A stretch of 64,000 nucleotides of DNA. It comes from UBA685 sp002299005. Its GTDB lineage: Bacteria > Pseudomonadota > Alphaproteobacteria > Puniceispirillales > Puniceispirillaceae. Position numbers and translations under genes: made by a program. Location: NCBI GenBank assembly GCA_963966775.1, contig CAXAAH010000004.1:14421-78420 (forward strand), in the 5' to 3' direction. Shown here in pieces: positions 15,549-25,305 of the stretch. Under the pieces are notes generated by a model. That model was not told the DNA's origin. It saw only the letters and a program-made list of their open reading frames with translations, and made no database searches. The stretch's first letter is position 1. Every line of letters begins with the position of its first letter.

Positions 15549-17204
15549 TCTTTGCGCCTCTTGCCAATTTGGATGCGTAAAGGGCACATCATTTGCCTTT
15601 GGCAGAGCAGGCCTCCCTAGAATATGATCAGAAGCTTTCTCGCCTGTCATAATAGAGGGCGCGTTTAAATTGCCATTGGTGATACGCGGGAACAGCGAGG
15701 AATCAGCGCAATAAAGCGCGTCAAACCCAATGACCTTCGTATCAGGTGAGACCACCGCCATCGGGTCAGAGGCATCCCCCATCTTGCAGGTGCCACAAGG
15801 ATGATAGGCTGATTCAGCATGTTGCCTGATAAAGCCGTCAAGCGCGGCGTCACTTGTCACATCATCGCCTGGCTGAATTTCATGGCCACGATACTCATCA
15901 AACGCCTTTTGCCCCAAAATCTCTCTTGTCAGGCGCAAAGCTTTGCGAAATTCTGGCATATCATCTTCATGGCTGAGATAGTTAAACCGTATCTCTGGCG
16001 CCTCTTGCGGCCTTGCGCTTTTGATATGCACATGACCGCGCGATTTTGAACGCATAGGCCCGACATGCAATTGGAACCCATGCCCCTCAGCAGGCGCCTT
16101 GCCATCATAACGGATAGCCACCGGCAAAAAATGATATTGAATATCAGGATAGGGAATATTTTTATCTGATCTGATAAAGCCCAAACTCTCAAATTGATTA
16201 GACGCCCCAAGCCCCTTTTTGAAGAACAGCCATTTAAAGCCAATCCATGCTTTGGCAAAAATATTCAGATGCTTATACAGCGTTATCGGCTTTTTGCAGG
16301 CAATCTGGAAATAGACCTCTAGATGGTCTTGCAAATTCGCCCCCACCCCCGGCCTATCTGCGCGAAGCGGCACATTCGCCTTTGCCAAAACCTCTTTTGG
16401 CCCAATACCTGAGCGTTGCAAGATAGCCGGGCTACCAATCGCGCCTGCCGATAATATCACCGCCTTTTTGGCAAAGACATCAATGGGCTGATCGCCCTTA
16501 ATATAGCGCACGCCGACACATTTTTTGCCTTCAAATAACAGCCTATCAACCATCACGCCTGTGCGTAATTCGACATTGCCGCGCGCCATAGCCGGGCGCA
16601 AATACGCATTCGCCGATGACCAACGACGCCCCTTATAGACCGTCATATCAGCTGGCCCCATACCCTCTTGCCGATAGCCATTATAATCATCTGTGGCCGC
16701 ATAGCCTGCCTCAACAGACGCGTTTACAAACGCCTCATGCAAGGGGTTATCTCTTGGCCCTCTTGTGATATGAAGCGGCCCATCTGTCCCGCGCCATCCT
16801 GCCTCGCCGCCATGCGAAGTTTCCATGCGCCTGAAATAGGGCAACACATCGGCATAGGACCAGCCCTTGGCACCTGATTCCTGCCAATAATCATAATCGC
16901 CGACATTGCCACGCACATAAATCATGCCATTAATTGATGATGAACCGCCAATCACCTTACCGCGCGGACAAACAAGCGCGCGCCCGTCAAGGCTGTCTTC
17001 CGCCTCTGCCTTATAGCCCCAATCATAGAGCGGCATATTCATCGGATAAGACAGCGCGGCGGGCATCTGGATAAGCGGGCCTCTATCTGATTTCCCAAAT
17101 TCCAGCACGAGCACCTGATGCGATTTATCCTCACCAAGGCGATAGGCAATAGTTGAACCAGCCGAGCCTGAGCCGATAATAATATAATCATGTGACGCTG
17201 TCAT
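15546..17204 (-). CDS. betA: choline dehydrogenase (GMC oxidoreductase)
   Basis: A 552-residue GMC flavoprotein close in length to BetA. The FAD dinucleotide motif IIGSGSAGST (8-17) is followed by RGKVIGGSSSINGMIYVRG, the GMC signature. The C-terminal HPCGTCKMG carries the active-site histidine. It oxidises choline to betaine aldehyde (and on to betaine) at the membrane. No betB or betI is adjacent; other GMC alcohol dehydrogenases are alternatives, but the QMPAALSYPMN and YDWGYK segments are characteristic of BetA. It fits the betaine theme of the window together with proXWV and the DMGDH-like gene. Its upstream 196 bases contain short duplications. Confidence 0.85.
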   Translation of the reverse strand: MTASHDYIIIGSGSAGSTIAYRLGEDKSHQVLVLEFGKSDRGPLIQMPAALSYPMNMPLYDWGYKAEAEDSLDGRALVCPRGKVIGGSSSINGMIYVRGNVGDYDYWQESGAKGWSYADVLPYFRRMETSHGGEAGWRGTDGPLHITRGPRDNPLHEAFVNASVEAGYAATDDYNGYRQEGMGPADMTVYKGRRWSSANAYLRPAMARGNVELRTGVMVDRLLFEGKKCVGVRYIKGDQPIDVFAKKAVILSAGAIGSPAILQRSGIGPKEVLAKANVPLRADRPGVGANLQDHLEVYFQIACKKPITLYKHLNIFAKAWIGFKWLFFKKGLGASNQFESLGFIRSDKNIPYPDIQYHFLPVAIRYDGKAPAEGHGFQLHVGPMRSKSRGHVHIKSARPQEAPEIRFNYLSHEDDMPEFRKALRLTREILGQKAFDEYRGHEIQPGDDVTSDAALDGFIRQHAESAYHPCGTCKMGDASDPMAVVSPDTKVIGFDALYCADSSLFPRITNGNLNAPSIMTGEKASDHILGRPALPKANDVPFTHPNWQEAQR

Positions 17205-17311
17205 AATGAGACACTCCTCGTTTCTATCATTTGTTATCAGCTATCATTTAGGGCGATGCAAGATGATAATTCATACATAGAAAGCTGGCAATCAATGCAA
17301 ACGCACTCTAT

Positions 17312-17355
17312 CTTAAAAAGAGGCTAATAATGGCTTAAAAAGAGGCTAATAATGG
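17312..17355. repeat. 22-bp tandem duplication upstream of methyltransferase
   Basis: Two perfect adjacent copies of a 22-bp unit (17312-17333 and 17334-17355) starting CTTAAAAAGAGGC. They lie in the 196-base divergent spacer between betA and the methyltransferase gene, 45 bases before the latter's ATG. Apart from this and a loose CTATCATTT repeat near 17224, nothing else is visible in that spacer. Confidence 0.9.
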
Positions 17356-17400
17356 CTGAAAAAAACACAGACACTGGCAAATAATAAAGGGGCGCGGCAC

Positions 17401-17994
17401 ATGTGGGATGAGAGATTTGCAGGCGAAGACTATATGTTTGGTAAAGAGCCAGCACAGGCCCTAACGCGCCATAAGGGCCATTTACACAAGGCGGGCACAA
17501 CATTAGCGGTCGCTGATGGGGAAGGCCGCAATTCTATCTATCTTGCCAAGCAAGGCTTTGCGGTTCATGCGATGGATTCCTCTATCGTTGGCATTGAAAA
17601 GGCCCAAAAGCTTGCCCTAGATCACGAAGTTGCGCCAACATTTGAGCTTGCCGATATCTATGATTATGACTGGCACAAGCAAAGCTATGATAATGTCGTC
17701 GCTATCTTCATCCAATTTGCGCCACCCGAAAAATGGGACAGCCTATTTGCGGGGCTAAAATCAGCCTTACGCCCGGGTGGTTGCTTATTCCTTCATGGCT
17801 ATACGCCAAAGCAAGTTGACTATGGCACAGGCGGCCCATCCAACCCTGCGCATCTCTACACAACCGCCATGCTAGGTGATGCCTTTGCTGATATGGATAT
17901 CCTTGTCAATGAGGCCTATGAGGCAGTGCTTGATGAAGGGCCGGGGCATAGCGGGCAATCTGCGCTTATTGATTTTATCGCGATAAAGAAATAG
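17401..17994 (+). CDS. class I SAM-dependent methyltransferase (TehB/TPMT-like)
   Basis: A 197-residue Rossmann methyltransferase. The N-terminus MWDERFAGEDYMFGKEP is the typical opening of the tellurite/thiopurine-type methyltransferase group, and VADGEGRNS (38-45) is the SAM-binding motif I, with acidic motif II (HAMDSS). The substrate may be a metalloid, thiol or other small nucleophile. The following MBL hydrolase gene starts 9 bases after its stop, so the pair is cotranscribed. The ATG follows GGGGCGCGGC, an imperfect ribosome site. Confidence 0.8.
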   Translation: MWDERFAGEDYMFGKEPAQALTRHKGHLHKAGTTLAVADGEGRNSIYLAKQGFAVHAMDSSIVGIEKAQKLALDHEVAPTFELADIYDYDWHKQSYDNVVAIFIQFAPPEKWDSLFAGLKSALRPGGCLFLHGYTPKQVDYGTGGPSNPAHLYTTAMLGDAFADMDILVNEAYEAVLDEGPGHSGQSALIDFIAIKK

Positions 17995-18003
17995 AGACCG
18001 CTT

Positions 18004-19029
18004 GTGGAACGCCTTGCCTTTGATACGCCAGAAAATGGCCAGCTAACAAAAGTCGCAGATGATTTATATTGGGCACGTTTTTCCCTGCCCTTTCGGTTAA
18101 ATCATATCAACCTTTATATCATTGATACGCCTGATGGCTGGGTGCTGGTCGATAGCGGCATTAACGCCGATAGCACCGCCCAGCAATGGCAAGCACTCCT
18201 ATCAGGCCCGCTTGCCGGCCAGCCTGTATCGCGCATCATCATCACGCATCATCATATCGATCATATCGGCTATGCGGGCCCGCTTAGCCAGCTGACAGGC
18301 GCGCCGATTTTCATGAGTGAAGAAGAAGTGACCAAAGCAAGATGGTTGCTTGAACGAGATGATAATCTATTCGCTGATCTGGTTGCAGATACCTATGCCG
18401 CCAACGGTCTTGATGAGGCACATTGTGCGCTTGCCCGCAGCGATAAGGGGCGCTTTAGCCGTCATGTGGCCCCCTTGCCAGAGGTGCAAACCCTCACCGC
18501 AGGCGATATCATCAAAAGCCGTCATGGCAGTTTTGAGATCCGCCTTGATAAGGGGCATTCGCATGCGCATATCGGCCTTGTTGATAAGGCGCGCGGTCTT
18601 TATATCGCGGTTGATTTTCTTCTGCCCCGCATCTCACCAAATATCTCGGTTGATATGCGTGATTTAAATGATGATATGCTTGGCGCCTACCTCACCTATC
18701 TTGCTGAGGCTTCAGATATGGATGAGGGCTGGCACATTTTCCCCGGTCATGATTGGCCGTTTTGTAAAGGGGCAAGCAGAGCAAAGGCGCTTCTAGCGCA
18801 TCATGAGGATAGGCTAAACGCCTTACGAGAGGCGGCGGCGCAACAGCCTATCACTGTGACGGACGCGATGGGCGTGTTATTTGGCAAAGTCTTTGAAGCG
18901 CATGAGCTTTATTTTGCGACAGGCGAAGCACGCGCGCACCTCACGCACCTCGTCACAAGGGGTGATATGACAATCCAGCCAAAATCAGCCCTTAATGCCC
19001 CTGATTATTTTGCCTTATCACAGCCATAA
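18004..19029 (+). CDS. metallo-beta-lactamase fold hydrolase
   Basis: A 341-residue MBL-fold protein with GTG start. The dinuclear metal motif THHHIDHIG (81-89) is intact, with additional ligands in LDKGHSHAH and FPGHDWPF. The extended C-terminal region (about 240-341) resembles lactonase/thioesterase-type members with a winged-helix tail. The substrate is unknown. The end overlaps the convergent Rap1a/Tai-type gene by 25 bases. Cotranscription with the methyltransferase upstream is likely from spacing. Confidence 0.8.
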   Translation: MERLAFDTPENGQLTKVADDLYWARFSLPFRLNHINLYIIDTPDGWVLVDSGINADSTAQQWQALLSGPLAGQPVSRIIITHHHIDHIGYAGPLSQLTGAPIFMSEEEVTKARWLLERDDNLFADLVADTYAANGLDEAHCALARSDKGRFSRHVAPLPEVQTLTAGDIIKSRHGSFEIRLDKGHSHAHIGLVDKARGLYIAVDFLLPRISPNISVDMRDLNDDMLGAYLTYLAEASDMDEGWHIFPGHDWPFCKGASRAKALLAHHEDRLNALREAAAQQPITVTDAMGVLFGKVFEAHELYFATGEARAHLTHLVTRGDMTIQPKSALNAPDYFALSQP

Positions 19030-19385
19030 GCATCATCAACGGCCGCCAAGATAAGCAAGGTCGCCGCAAATGCTAGATTTGTCTCGCGGCGGTCTAGCCA
19101 TGCCCGCGTGATACTTGTCAGCGCGTCGGGATCTGCCTCTTCTGGCAAGCATAGCCCCGGCTCTTGGCCATTGGTTTTCTGTGCGATAAGCTCAGCGGTT
19201 GTGAAGGCATCCACCGCGCCAGTGATATAGACAATGCACACTGCCTCATCTTGCGGTGAGCCTGAATTGCAATAAAGGCGCAACGTATTACCATCGATAA
19301 AATCAGCCAATGCGGCTTGCGGGACAAGGCTAGCGGCAAGCGAAATGCCGCAAGCTGTTATAAAAGAGTGGGCCCATTTCATCAT
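19005..19385 (-). CDS. secreted Rap1a/Tai-type small protein
   Basis: A 126-residue protein with a signal peptide (MMKWAHSFITACGISLAASL, cleavage probably after ...AALA). The mature part starts DFIDGNTLRLYC and contains CIVYITGAVDAF, LCLPEEADPDAL and a final C in YGCDKAK, the four-cysteine layout of the Rap1a/Tai immunity-protein family. No T6SS amidase effector is visible, so this is an orphan periplasmic family member of unknown role. It is last in the minus-strand run after the alcohol dehydrogenase (25-base gap). Confidence 0.65.
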   Translation of the reverse strand: MMKWAHSFITACGISLAASLVPQAALADFIDGNTLRLYCNSGSPQDEAVCIVYITGAVDAFTTAELIAQKTNGQEPGLCLPEEADPDALTSITRAWLDRRETNLAFAATLLILAAVDDAYGCDKAK

Positions 19386-19410
19386 GATGTTAGCTCCTTA
19401 TATTGTCTGA

Positions 19411-20397
19411 TTATGGCATTTCCAAAATGATCTTCGGCGGCGCCTTGCCTTCATGAATATCCATAAAAGAGCGCTGCCCTTCATGCAGAGGCCGCACCTC
19501 ACTCCACCCGTCACCTGTGATGTGACCTGCTTCAAGAAGCGCGACAGCCTCAGCAAAATCAGCGGTGCTATAACAATAGCTGCCTTTAAAGGTGACCTCT
19601 TGCAAAGTCACATATCTTGTATCAAATCCAGCGTCATTATCTTGCAAGCCAATATGCAAAATCATGCCGCCCGGCTGAACCAGCTCACAAGAGGCTTGGC
19701 GCGTGCGTCCCGTTCCTACCGCATCAAAAATCAGTGGCACAGAATGCGCATCAGGGCCGCTCTCAAGCGGGTTATAAGACGCGACGCCCACCAGCTGATC
19801 AAGCATTTTGCGGCGCAAATCATTTACCTCGGCAATATGAACATCGCTATAGCCAAGATGCTTTGCCAGCAAGCCAGCCAATAAGCCGATTGCCCCGCCG
19901 CCCAAAATCACCATCCGATCAGACCGGCTTGCTTGATAATCATTCGTCATCAGGCGCATCGCATGCACCACACAGGCAAGCGGCTCTGCCAGGGCGGCAT
20001 TGGTCAAGGCGATATTGCTTGATAGCGGCACAATATTATCACTGCGAATAGAGACATATTGCGCAAACCCGCCCGGCAAGCGCATGCCTATCATCTCTCT
20101 GTTAACACAAAGATGCGTCGCACCAGCGTTGCAAGAAACACAATCACCGCAATTCAACAGCGGGTTAACCGCCACAAGCTGACCAGCTAGCGGGCCATCA
20201 ATGGCCTTGCCGACAACCTCATGCCCAAGCACCAAGGGCGGCACCCGCCGTGCATCATGACCATGCCATGCATGCATGTCTGAGCCGCAAATGCCGCATA
20301 AAGAGACATCGATGATACTATGGCCTTCTTTTGCCTCAGGCTTTGCGTAATCTGCGAAATCACAGTGCATAACATCGGTATAAATAAGGGCATCCAT
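19411..20397 (-). CDS. zinc-dependent alcohol/polyol dehydrogenase (MDR family)
   Basis: A 328-residue medium-chain dehydrogenase. Catalytic zinc residues are C37 (GICGSD) and H59-E60 (LGHE); the structural zinc cysteines are C83, C86, C89 and C97. A Rossmann NAD-binding GGGAIG motif sits near residue 165. The family covers L-idonate, sorbitol and threonine 3-dehydrogenases. It is 31 bases downstream of a histidinol-dehydrogenase paralogue in the TRAP operon, an association known from dihydroxypropanesulfonate (hps) and sugar-acid catabolic clusters. The substrate is presumably whatever the TRAP system imports, or its oxidation product. Confidence 0.85.
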   Translation of the reverse strand: MDALIYTDVMHCDFADYAKPEAKEGHSIIDVSLCGICGSDMHAWHGHDARRVPPLVLGHEVVGKAIDGPLAGQLVAVNPLLNCGDCVSCNAGATHLCVNREMIGMRLPGGFAQYVSIRSDNIVPLSSNIALTNAALAEPLACVVHAMRLMTNDYQASRSDRMVILGGGAIGLLAGLLAKHLGYSDVHIAEVNDLRRKMLDQLVGVASYNPLESGPDAHSVPLIFDAVGTGRTRQASCELVQPGGMILHIGLQDNDAGFDTRYVTLQEVTFKGSYCYSTADFAEAVALLEAGHITGDGWSEVRPLHEGQRSFMDIHEGKAPPKIILEMP

Positions 20398-20428
20398 AAT
20401 CGTATCTCTCTTGTTATTGTTACAACCT

Positions 20429-21724
20429 CTACGACCCTAGGTTCTCACCGGGAAAATATTTACGAAGGCGAATATCAGCGGCTCTTGCATGACCTTCCAT
20501 CCCCTCTAGGCGAGAGATACGCGCCGCCGCCGCCCCAACCTCACGGTTGGCTTCTTGCGTCATGCGCTGTGTTGTGACGACCTTCATAAATTTATGAACT
20601 GACAGGCCGCCTGTATAATGCGCCGCGCCCTTTGTTGGCAGAATATGGTTCGTGCCTGAACATTTATCGCCATAACTAACGGTGGTCTCTTCGCCGATAA
20701 ATAAAGAGCCATAATTCTTTAAGCGCTCTGTGAACCATGCGTCATTCTTTGTATGCACTTCTAGATGTTCTGCGGCATAGTCATCTGATACAACCGCCAT
20801 TTCTTCGTCTGTGTCGCACAAGATAATCTCACCATAATCACGCCATGCGGCTGTCGCGGCTGACCGTGCAGGCTCTGGCAATGAGGCGATATGGCCGTCA
20901 ATACGCGCTGTGACTGCATCTGCTAGCGCTTGTGAGGTTGTGAATAACCACGCAGGCGAGTCAGGCCCATGCTCTGCTTGTGAGACCAAATCCTCAGCCA
21001 CAATCGCTGGATCAGCGCTTTCATCAGCGATAATCGCAATCTCTGTTGGGCCGGCAAACATATCGATACCCACACGGCCATAAAGCGTGCGCTTGGCTTC
21101 CGCGACAAACCGATTCCCCGGGCCAACCAAAATACGCGCCTTCTTGCCGGTAAATAAACCAAAGGCCATTGCGGCAATCCCTTGCACACCGCCCAAAGAT
21201 AAAATCTGGTCAGCACCACATAGGCTCATCGCATATAAAATCGCTGGGTTCGGCCCTTCATCGCCATGCGGTGCGGTGCAAGCAACCACATTTTCGACAC
21301 CTGCAACCTTGGCCGTGGCGATTGACATAATCGCTGAGGCAACATGCGCATAACGCCCGCCCGGCACATAACAGCCAGCTGTCTCAATCGGGATAAGCTT
21401 TTGACCCGCCCATAGGCCCGGCGATAATTCGGTCTCAAATTCCTTAATCGAATCCCGCTGTGCTTGTGCAAAGCGCACCACACGTTCACGCGCAAAGGCA
21501 ATGTCCGCCTTTAGCTGGTCAGACACCTTCGTGCCAGCCTCTTCAATTTGCGCCGCGGTGATAAGCGCAGGGCCGCTATAACCATCCAGCTTGACCCCAT
21601 ATTCAAGCGCCGCCGCCTCGCCGCCTGCCTCAATATTGGCCAGCATCTCTTGCACAATCGCTTGTGTCTCATCAGTCCCTGTTTGCGGGGTTTTAGAGGC
21701 TTTTTTGAGATAAGTAATTGTCAT
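20429..21724 (-). CDS. histidinol dehydrogenase paralogue, probable catabolic (HpsN-like)
   Basis: A 431-residue HisD-family NAD enzyme with all key residues kept: zinc ligands Q249, H252, D353 and H412, and catalytic E319/H320. No histidine-biosynthesis gene is near; instead it sits between a TRAP permease (4 bases upstream) and a zinc alcohol dehydrogenase. In catabolic paralogues such as HpsN (dihydroxypropanesulfonate 3-dehydrogenase), this four-electron alcohol-to-acid chemistry is used on an imported diol. I therefore read it as a diol or hydroxy-acid dehydrogenase; the exact substrate is inference. ATG 21724 (MTITYLKKAS) is chosen over an upstream in-frame ATG at 21766 that would run into the TRAP gene. 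Confidence 0.8.
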   Translation of the reverse strand: MTITYLKKASKTPQTGTDETQAIVQEMLANIEAGGEAAALEYGVKLDGYSGPALITAAQIEEAGTKVSDQLKADIAFARERVVRFAQAQRDSIKEFETELSPGLWAGQKLIPIETAGCYVPGGRYAHVASAIMSIATAKVAGVENVVACTAPHGDEGPNPAILYAMSLCGADQILSLGGVQGIAAMAFGLFTGKKARILVGPGNRFVAEAKRTLYGRVGIDMFAGPTEIAIIADESADPAIVAEDLVSQAEHGPDSPAWLFTTSQALADAVTARIDGHIASLPEPARSAATAAWRDYGEIILCDTDEEMAVVSDDYAAEHLEVHTKNDAWFTERLKNYGSLFIGEETTVSYGDKCSGTNHILPTKGAAHYTGGLSVHKFMKVVTTQRMTQEANREVGAAAARISRLEGMEGHARAADIRLRKYFPGENLGS

Positions 21725-21728
21725 AATT

Positions 21729-23993
21729 TTAAGACCCGTAAATATAAGTTGGAAGCCAAAGGGCAATCTGTGGGAAGACGAAGATCAAGATAAGACCAAT
21801 AAGCTGGATGACCATAAATTGCATCATGCCAAAATAAATATCTTTCAGATCCCATTCAGGCACAACACCCTTTAAGAAATAAGCCGACAGAGCAACAGGC
21901 GGCGATAACCACGCCGTCTGTAAATTCACCGCCACCAAGATACCAAACCATGTCAGATTAATATCTAACTTGACCAAAACAGGTATCAAGATAGGCACGA
22001 TAATCAAAACAATTGGCACCCATTCAAGCGGCCAGCCTAGCAAGAATATCAACGCCATGATGATAATCAAAATCATCGTAGGGGACATATCCCACGCCAG
22101 CAAGAAATCAGTTAGCATAGTCGGCGTGCCAAGGCGAGAGAACACCGCGCCAAAGAAGTTTGAAGCCGCGACAAGGAACAAAATCAACACCGAAATTTCC
22201 AATGTCTTGATCAAAGCTTCATAGAATTTTGCGAATGTCAGACGACGATAGGCAATGGTCAGAACAAGCGCCCCAAAAGCACCACAACCAGCACCTTCGG
22301 TCGGAGTTGCCCAGCCAAACAAAATTGACCCCAGCGCAAAAGCTACCAGCGCAGATGGCGGCACAAGACCCATAAAAAACTCATGCCACAGATCAGAGAA
22401 GAAAAACCCAGCAGGCTTTGCCACTTTGACCCAGCGCGCGGCACCATACATGATACCAGCCCAGCCAAGCGGAATAAGGATTGATGAGAACGGGAAATAA
22501 CCCGCCAAAGAGCCTGATAGCCCCATCACAATAAAGGTAAAGAATAAGATAATGGACGAGATAACAAGCAACGCTTCAAGCCAATAGGCCTTTGATGTTA
22601 CAGGTTGCTTATCGAGCGGCAAGGTCGGGCCCAATGACGGGTTCATCCAACAACGGATAAGCGCATAGCCTGCATACATCGCCGCCAGCATAATGCCCGG
22701 AATAATCGCGGCAGAGAATAAATCTGTCACAGGCACTTCAAGGACAGGACCCATCACCACCAACATAATCGATGGCGGGATCAAAATCCCCAGCGTGCCA
22801 CCTGCGGTAATTGTCCCCGCCGCCAAGCGCACATCATAGCCAGAACGGTTCATCGTCTTGGCCGCCATAATCCCCAAAATCGTCACAGACGCACCGACAA
22901 TACCTGTGGCCGCCGCAAAGATTGTCGACACAAATAACACCGCCAAATAAAGCGCGCCTCTGGTCCGAGATAGCATCAGCTGGACAGAGGTGAATAGGCG
23001 TTCCATCAGGCCCGCCTGTTCCATCATAATGCCCATAAAGACAAATAAGGGCACCGCCGCCAAAGTCTGTTCCAGCATCACATTATTAAATTGCAATGTC
23101 TGAAGATAAAAGACCAAATCGCCCCCAAATCCCCAAGCACCAAACACAAAGCCTAGGAAGATCAGCGTAAAGGAGATAGGAAAGCCGATAAAAATCGCTA
23201 GCAACATGACCGCAATCATAATGACGCCGATCATCTCATTAGACAGACCGCCAAGCCCTTTGAGGCTCGCATCATTCCCTTGCCCAAAAATCATTTCGAA
23301 ATTGAAGATATCAGGCGTCAGGCTATTAGAGAAAATCGCCAAAAGAGCGATAACATAAAGTGGCAATAAGCGCATTGTCCATGTTTGAATGGCCCCCTTA
23401 CCAACCTGATGATAGGCGCGCAAGAATTCAGCAACACCTTGGATTAACAGCAACAACACCCCAATCGGCATGGCAGAGCGTGCCGGTGCCAAAGGGGCCA
23501 TCAAGGCTGTATCCATAGAGCGTTCCCATGTCAGCCATGCTTGGAGCGTGTAATCCATTGAGACCCAGAAAAAGAACAGCATTGCGGGAAAATAGAACGC
23601 CAAATAAAGCGCACCATCGACCAGCGCTTGGGTGCGCGGAGACCAATTACGGAACAGAAAATCAGCGCGAATATGAACACCGCGCATCAACGCATAACCC
23701 GCGCCAAGCATGAACATCGCCCCAGAGAACATCCGGCTTGCATCATAGGCCCAATCGGTTGGCGCGATAAATAATTTGCGCGCCACCACCTCGATGATCA
23801 TCGCGGCAATCACAGGGACCAGCATCAAACAAGTCAGCTTGCCAACCCAATTATTCAAGATATCAATATTACCGACAATCAACCGCATAAAGGGGTGCAT
23901 ATCTTCGGGCGTATCCCCCGGCTTGCCTGCACGACGCTCTGCAATCAGCTCATCAGAAATATCTAGTTCCATGCCCTCTTCATTTTGTGCCAT
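21729..23993 (-). CDS. TRAP transporter fused DctQ-DctM permease
   Basis: A 754-residue fusion of both TRAP membrane subunits. Residues about 40-200 form a four-helix DctQ-like domain, and residues about 250-750 form a DctM domain with twelve or more helices and the typical GIMAAKTMNRSGYD and GTLGILIPPSIMLVVMG segments. It uses a sodium or proton gradient to take up organic anions delivered by the DctP protein encoded just upstream. The acidic N-terminal 35 residues are an extension. A strong hairpin separates it from dctP. The substrate probably matches the two dehydrogenases downstream. Confidence 0.92.
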   Translation of the reverse strand: MAQNEEGMELDISDELIAERRAGKPGDTPEDMHPFMRLIVGNIDILNNWVGKLTCLMLVPVIAAMIIEVVARKLFIAPTDWAYDASRMFSGAMFMLGAGYALMRGVHIRADFLFRNWSPRTQALVDGALYLAFYFPAMLFFFWVSMDYTLQAWLTWERSMDTALMAPLAPARSAMPIGVLLLLIQGVAEFLRAYHQVGKGAIQTWTMRLLPLYVIALLAIFSNSLTPDIFNFEMIFGQGNDASLKGLGGLSNEMIGVIMIAVMLLAIFIGFPISFTLIFLGFVFGAWGFGGDLVFYLQTLQFNNVMLEQTLAAVPLFVFMGIMMEQAGLMERLFTSVQLMLSRTRGALYLAVLFVSTIFAAATGIVGASVTILGIMAAKTMNRSGYDVRLAAGTITAGGTLGILIPPSIMLVVMGPVLEVPVTDLFSAAIIPGIMLAAMYAGYALIRCWMNPSLGPTLPLDKQPVTSKAYWLEALLVISSIILFFTFIVMGLSGSLAGYFPFSSILIPLGWAGIMYGAARWVKVAKPAGFFFSDLWHEFFMGLVPPSALVAFALGSILFGWATPTEGAGCGAFGALVLTIAYRRLTFAKFYEALIKTLEISVLILFLVAASNFFGAVFSRLGTPTMLTDFLLAWDMSPTMILIIIMALIFLLGWPLEWVPIVLIIVPILIPVLVKLDINLTWFGILVAVNLQTAWLSPPVALSAYFLKGVVPEWDLKDIYFGMMQFMVIQLIGLILIFVFPQIALWLPTYIYGS

Positions 23994-24090
23994 ACTGGTA
24001 TCCCCCCCATTAATGCCCTCAGTGATGCGCTTAAAGCCGCGCCAGACTGGCCTTATTTTCTTCTATTATTTTAATTTTTTTAACAAAGTC

Positions 24091-24127
24091 TCACAGGCCT
24101 CATGCCCTTGTGCAATGAGGCCTGTGA
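24091..24127 (-). terminator. intercistronic hairpin between dctP and dctQM
   Basis: A 13-bp stem TCACAGGCCTCAT / ATGAGGCCTGTGA around an 11-base loop lies 15 bases after the dctP stop. On the minus strand there is no clean T-run, so it is more likely an RNA-stabilising or partial-termination hairpin that raises dctP over permease expression. Confidence 0.65.
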
Positions 24128-24141
24128 TTTTATGAAATGTG

Positions 24142-25305
24142 TTACTTCACGCTATCAGCAAATGCTTTACCAAGAGCAGCGTTAGACGCTTGCGAGCCGG
24201 CCCAGAAAGGCACAGCCACAGCGGCAAAGTCTCTTTGTGACTGCCATACTTCAGCAAAGAATTCGTTTTCTGCTGCGTTCTTTTCCAAAGATGCCTTCGC
24301 TGCGTTCATATAGGCAGGGAAGTAATCCGCTGGTGTGTCATGCAAGATAACGCCGTGATTCTCTGTCAAATCCTTCAGTGCCTTACCGTTTTCATAGATA
24401 CGGTTTGACATAGACTTTGAAAGTGAGGCGTTTGCTGCCACTTCAAAGGCCTTCTTCTGGTGATCTGTCAATGAGTTGTAAACATCTTTGTTGATGTACA
24501 AGTCAGCGTTCACAACAACCTGGTGTAGACCTTGTAGGTAGTAGTGCTTAAGCACTTTTTGGAAACCAAACACTGAGTCAGGCTTTGGGCAACACCATTC
24601 AGCCGCATCAATCGTGCCTTTTTCAAGCGCTGGAAGAATATCACCACCGCCCATAGCAACAGAAGCAACACCAATGTCTTTATATGTCTGACCTGGGATA
24701 CCTGGCGGTGTACGGAAACGATATTTACGGAAATCTTCCATTGATTCAATCGGCTCTTTAAACCAACCAAGGGCTTCTGGACCCACTGGCTGTAGCATAA
24801 AGCCTTTTACATTCATGCCCATTTCATCCCATAGGCGGTCATAAAGCTCTTTACCACCAGCATATTGGAACCAAGATAGGAATGCGATGTTATCGATACC
24901 AACACCCGCACCAGCAACTGGTGAGCCGAACAACATAGCGGCCGGGTGCTTACCTGACCAATAATGCGTCCATGCAAAACCACCTTCAACAAGACCCTTA
25001 TCAACAGCGTCTAGTGTTTCTTTCACACCAACAACCGCGCCAGCAGGCAATACTTCAAATGTGACTTCACCATCCGTTAGGTTTGTGACATCAGCCATGA
25101 AGTCTTTCAACATAGCAACTTCATCAGTTTTTGCGCCGATAACAGCTTGAACACGAATATTGACAGGGTTTGTTTCAGCTTGCGCTTCAACTTGTACAAC
25201 CTTCTCAACTTCAACAACTTCAGTCTTATTACCAAGACCAAGATAGCCAATCACAAGACCGGCCACTAAGGCTATGGCGCCTACAGCCATTACATTATTT
25301 TTCAT
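24142..25305 (-). CDS. TRAP transporter substrate-binding protein (DctP/TakP type)
   Basis: A 387-residue periplasmic binding protein. The N-terminus (KNNVMAVGAIALVAGLVIG) is a membrane signal, followed by a charged linker (EVVEVEKVVQVEAQ). The body has the TakP-like segments FEVLPAGAVVGVKETLDAV and GTIDAAEWCCPKPD, the latter lying in the ligand pocket. ATG 25305 is chosen because GGAGG precedes it closely; a longer reading to 25464 has no support. Codon use (CCA, ACA, TCA and GTT frequent) differs from most neighbours and resembles the proXWV genes, as expected for highly expressed binding proteins. Confidence 0.9.
   Translation of the reverse strand: MKNNVMAVGAIALVAGLVIGYLGLGNKTEVVEVEKVVQVEAQAETNPVNIRVQAVIGAKTDEVAMLKDFMADVTNLTDGEVTFEVLPAGAVVGVKETLDAVDKGLVEGGFAWTHYWSGKHPAAMLFGSPVAGAGVGIDNIAFLSWFQYAGGKELYDRLWDEMGMNVKGFMLQPVGPEALGWFKEPIESMEDFRKYRFRTPPGIPGQTYKDIGVASVAMGGGDILPALEKGTIDAAEWCCPKPDSVFGFQKVLKHYYLQGLHQVVVNADLYINKDVYNSLTDHQKKAFEVAANASLSKSMSNRIYENGKALKDLTENHGVILHDTPADYFPAYMNAAKASLEKNAAENEFFAEVWQSQRDFAAVAVPFWAGSQASNAALGKAFADSVK

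Noticed and set aside
20429..21724. annotation as biosynthetic HisD
   Set aside because: Residues agree with the family, but the TRAP and alcohol dehydrogenase context points to catabolism; I kept a family-level call.
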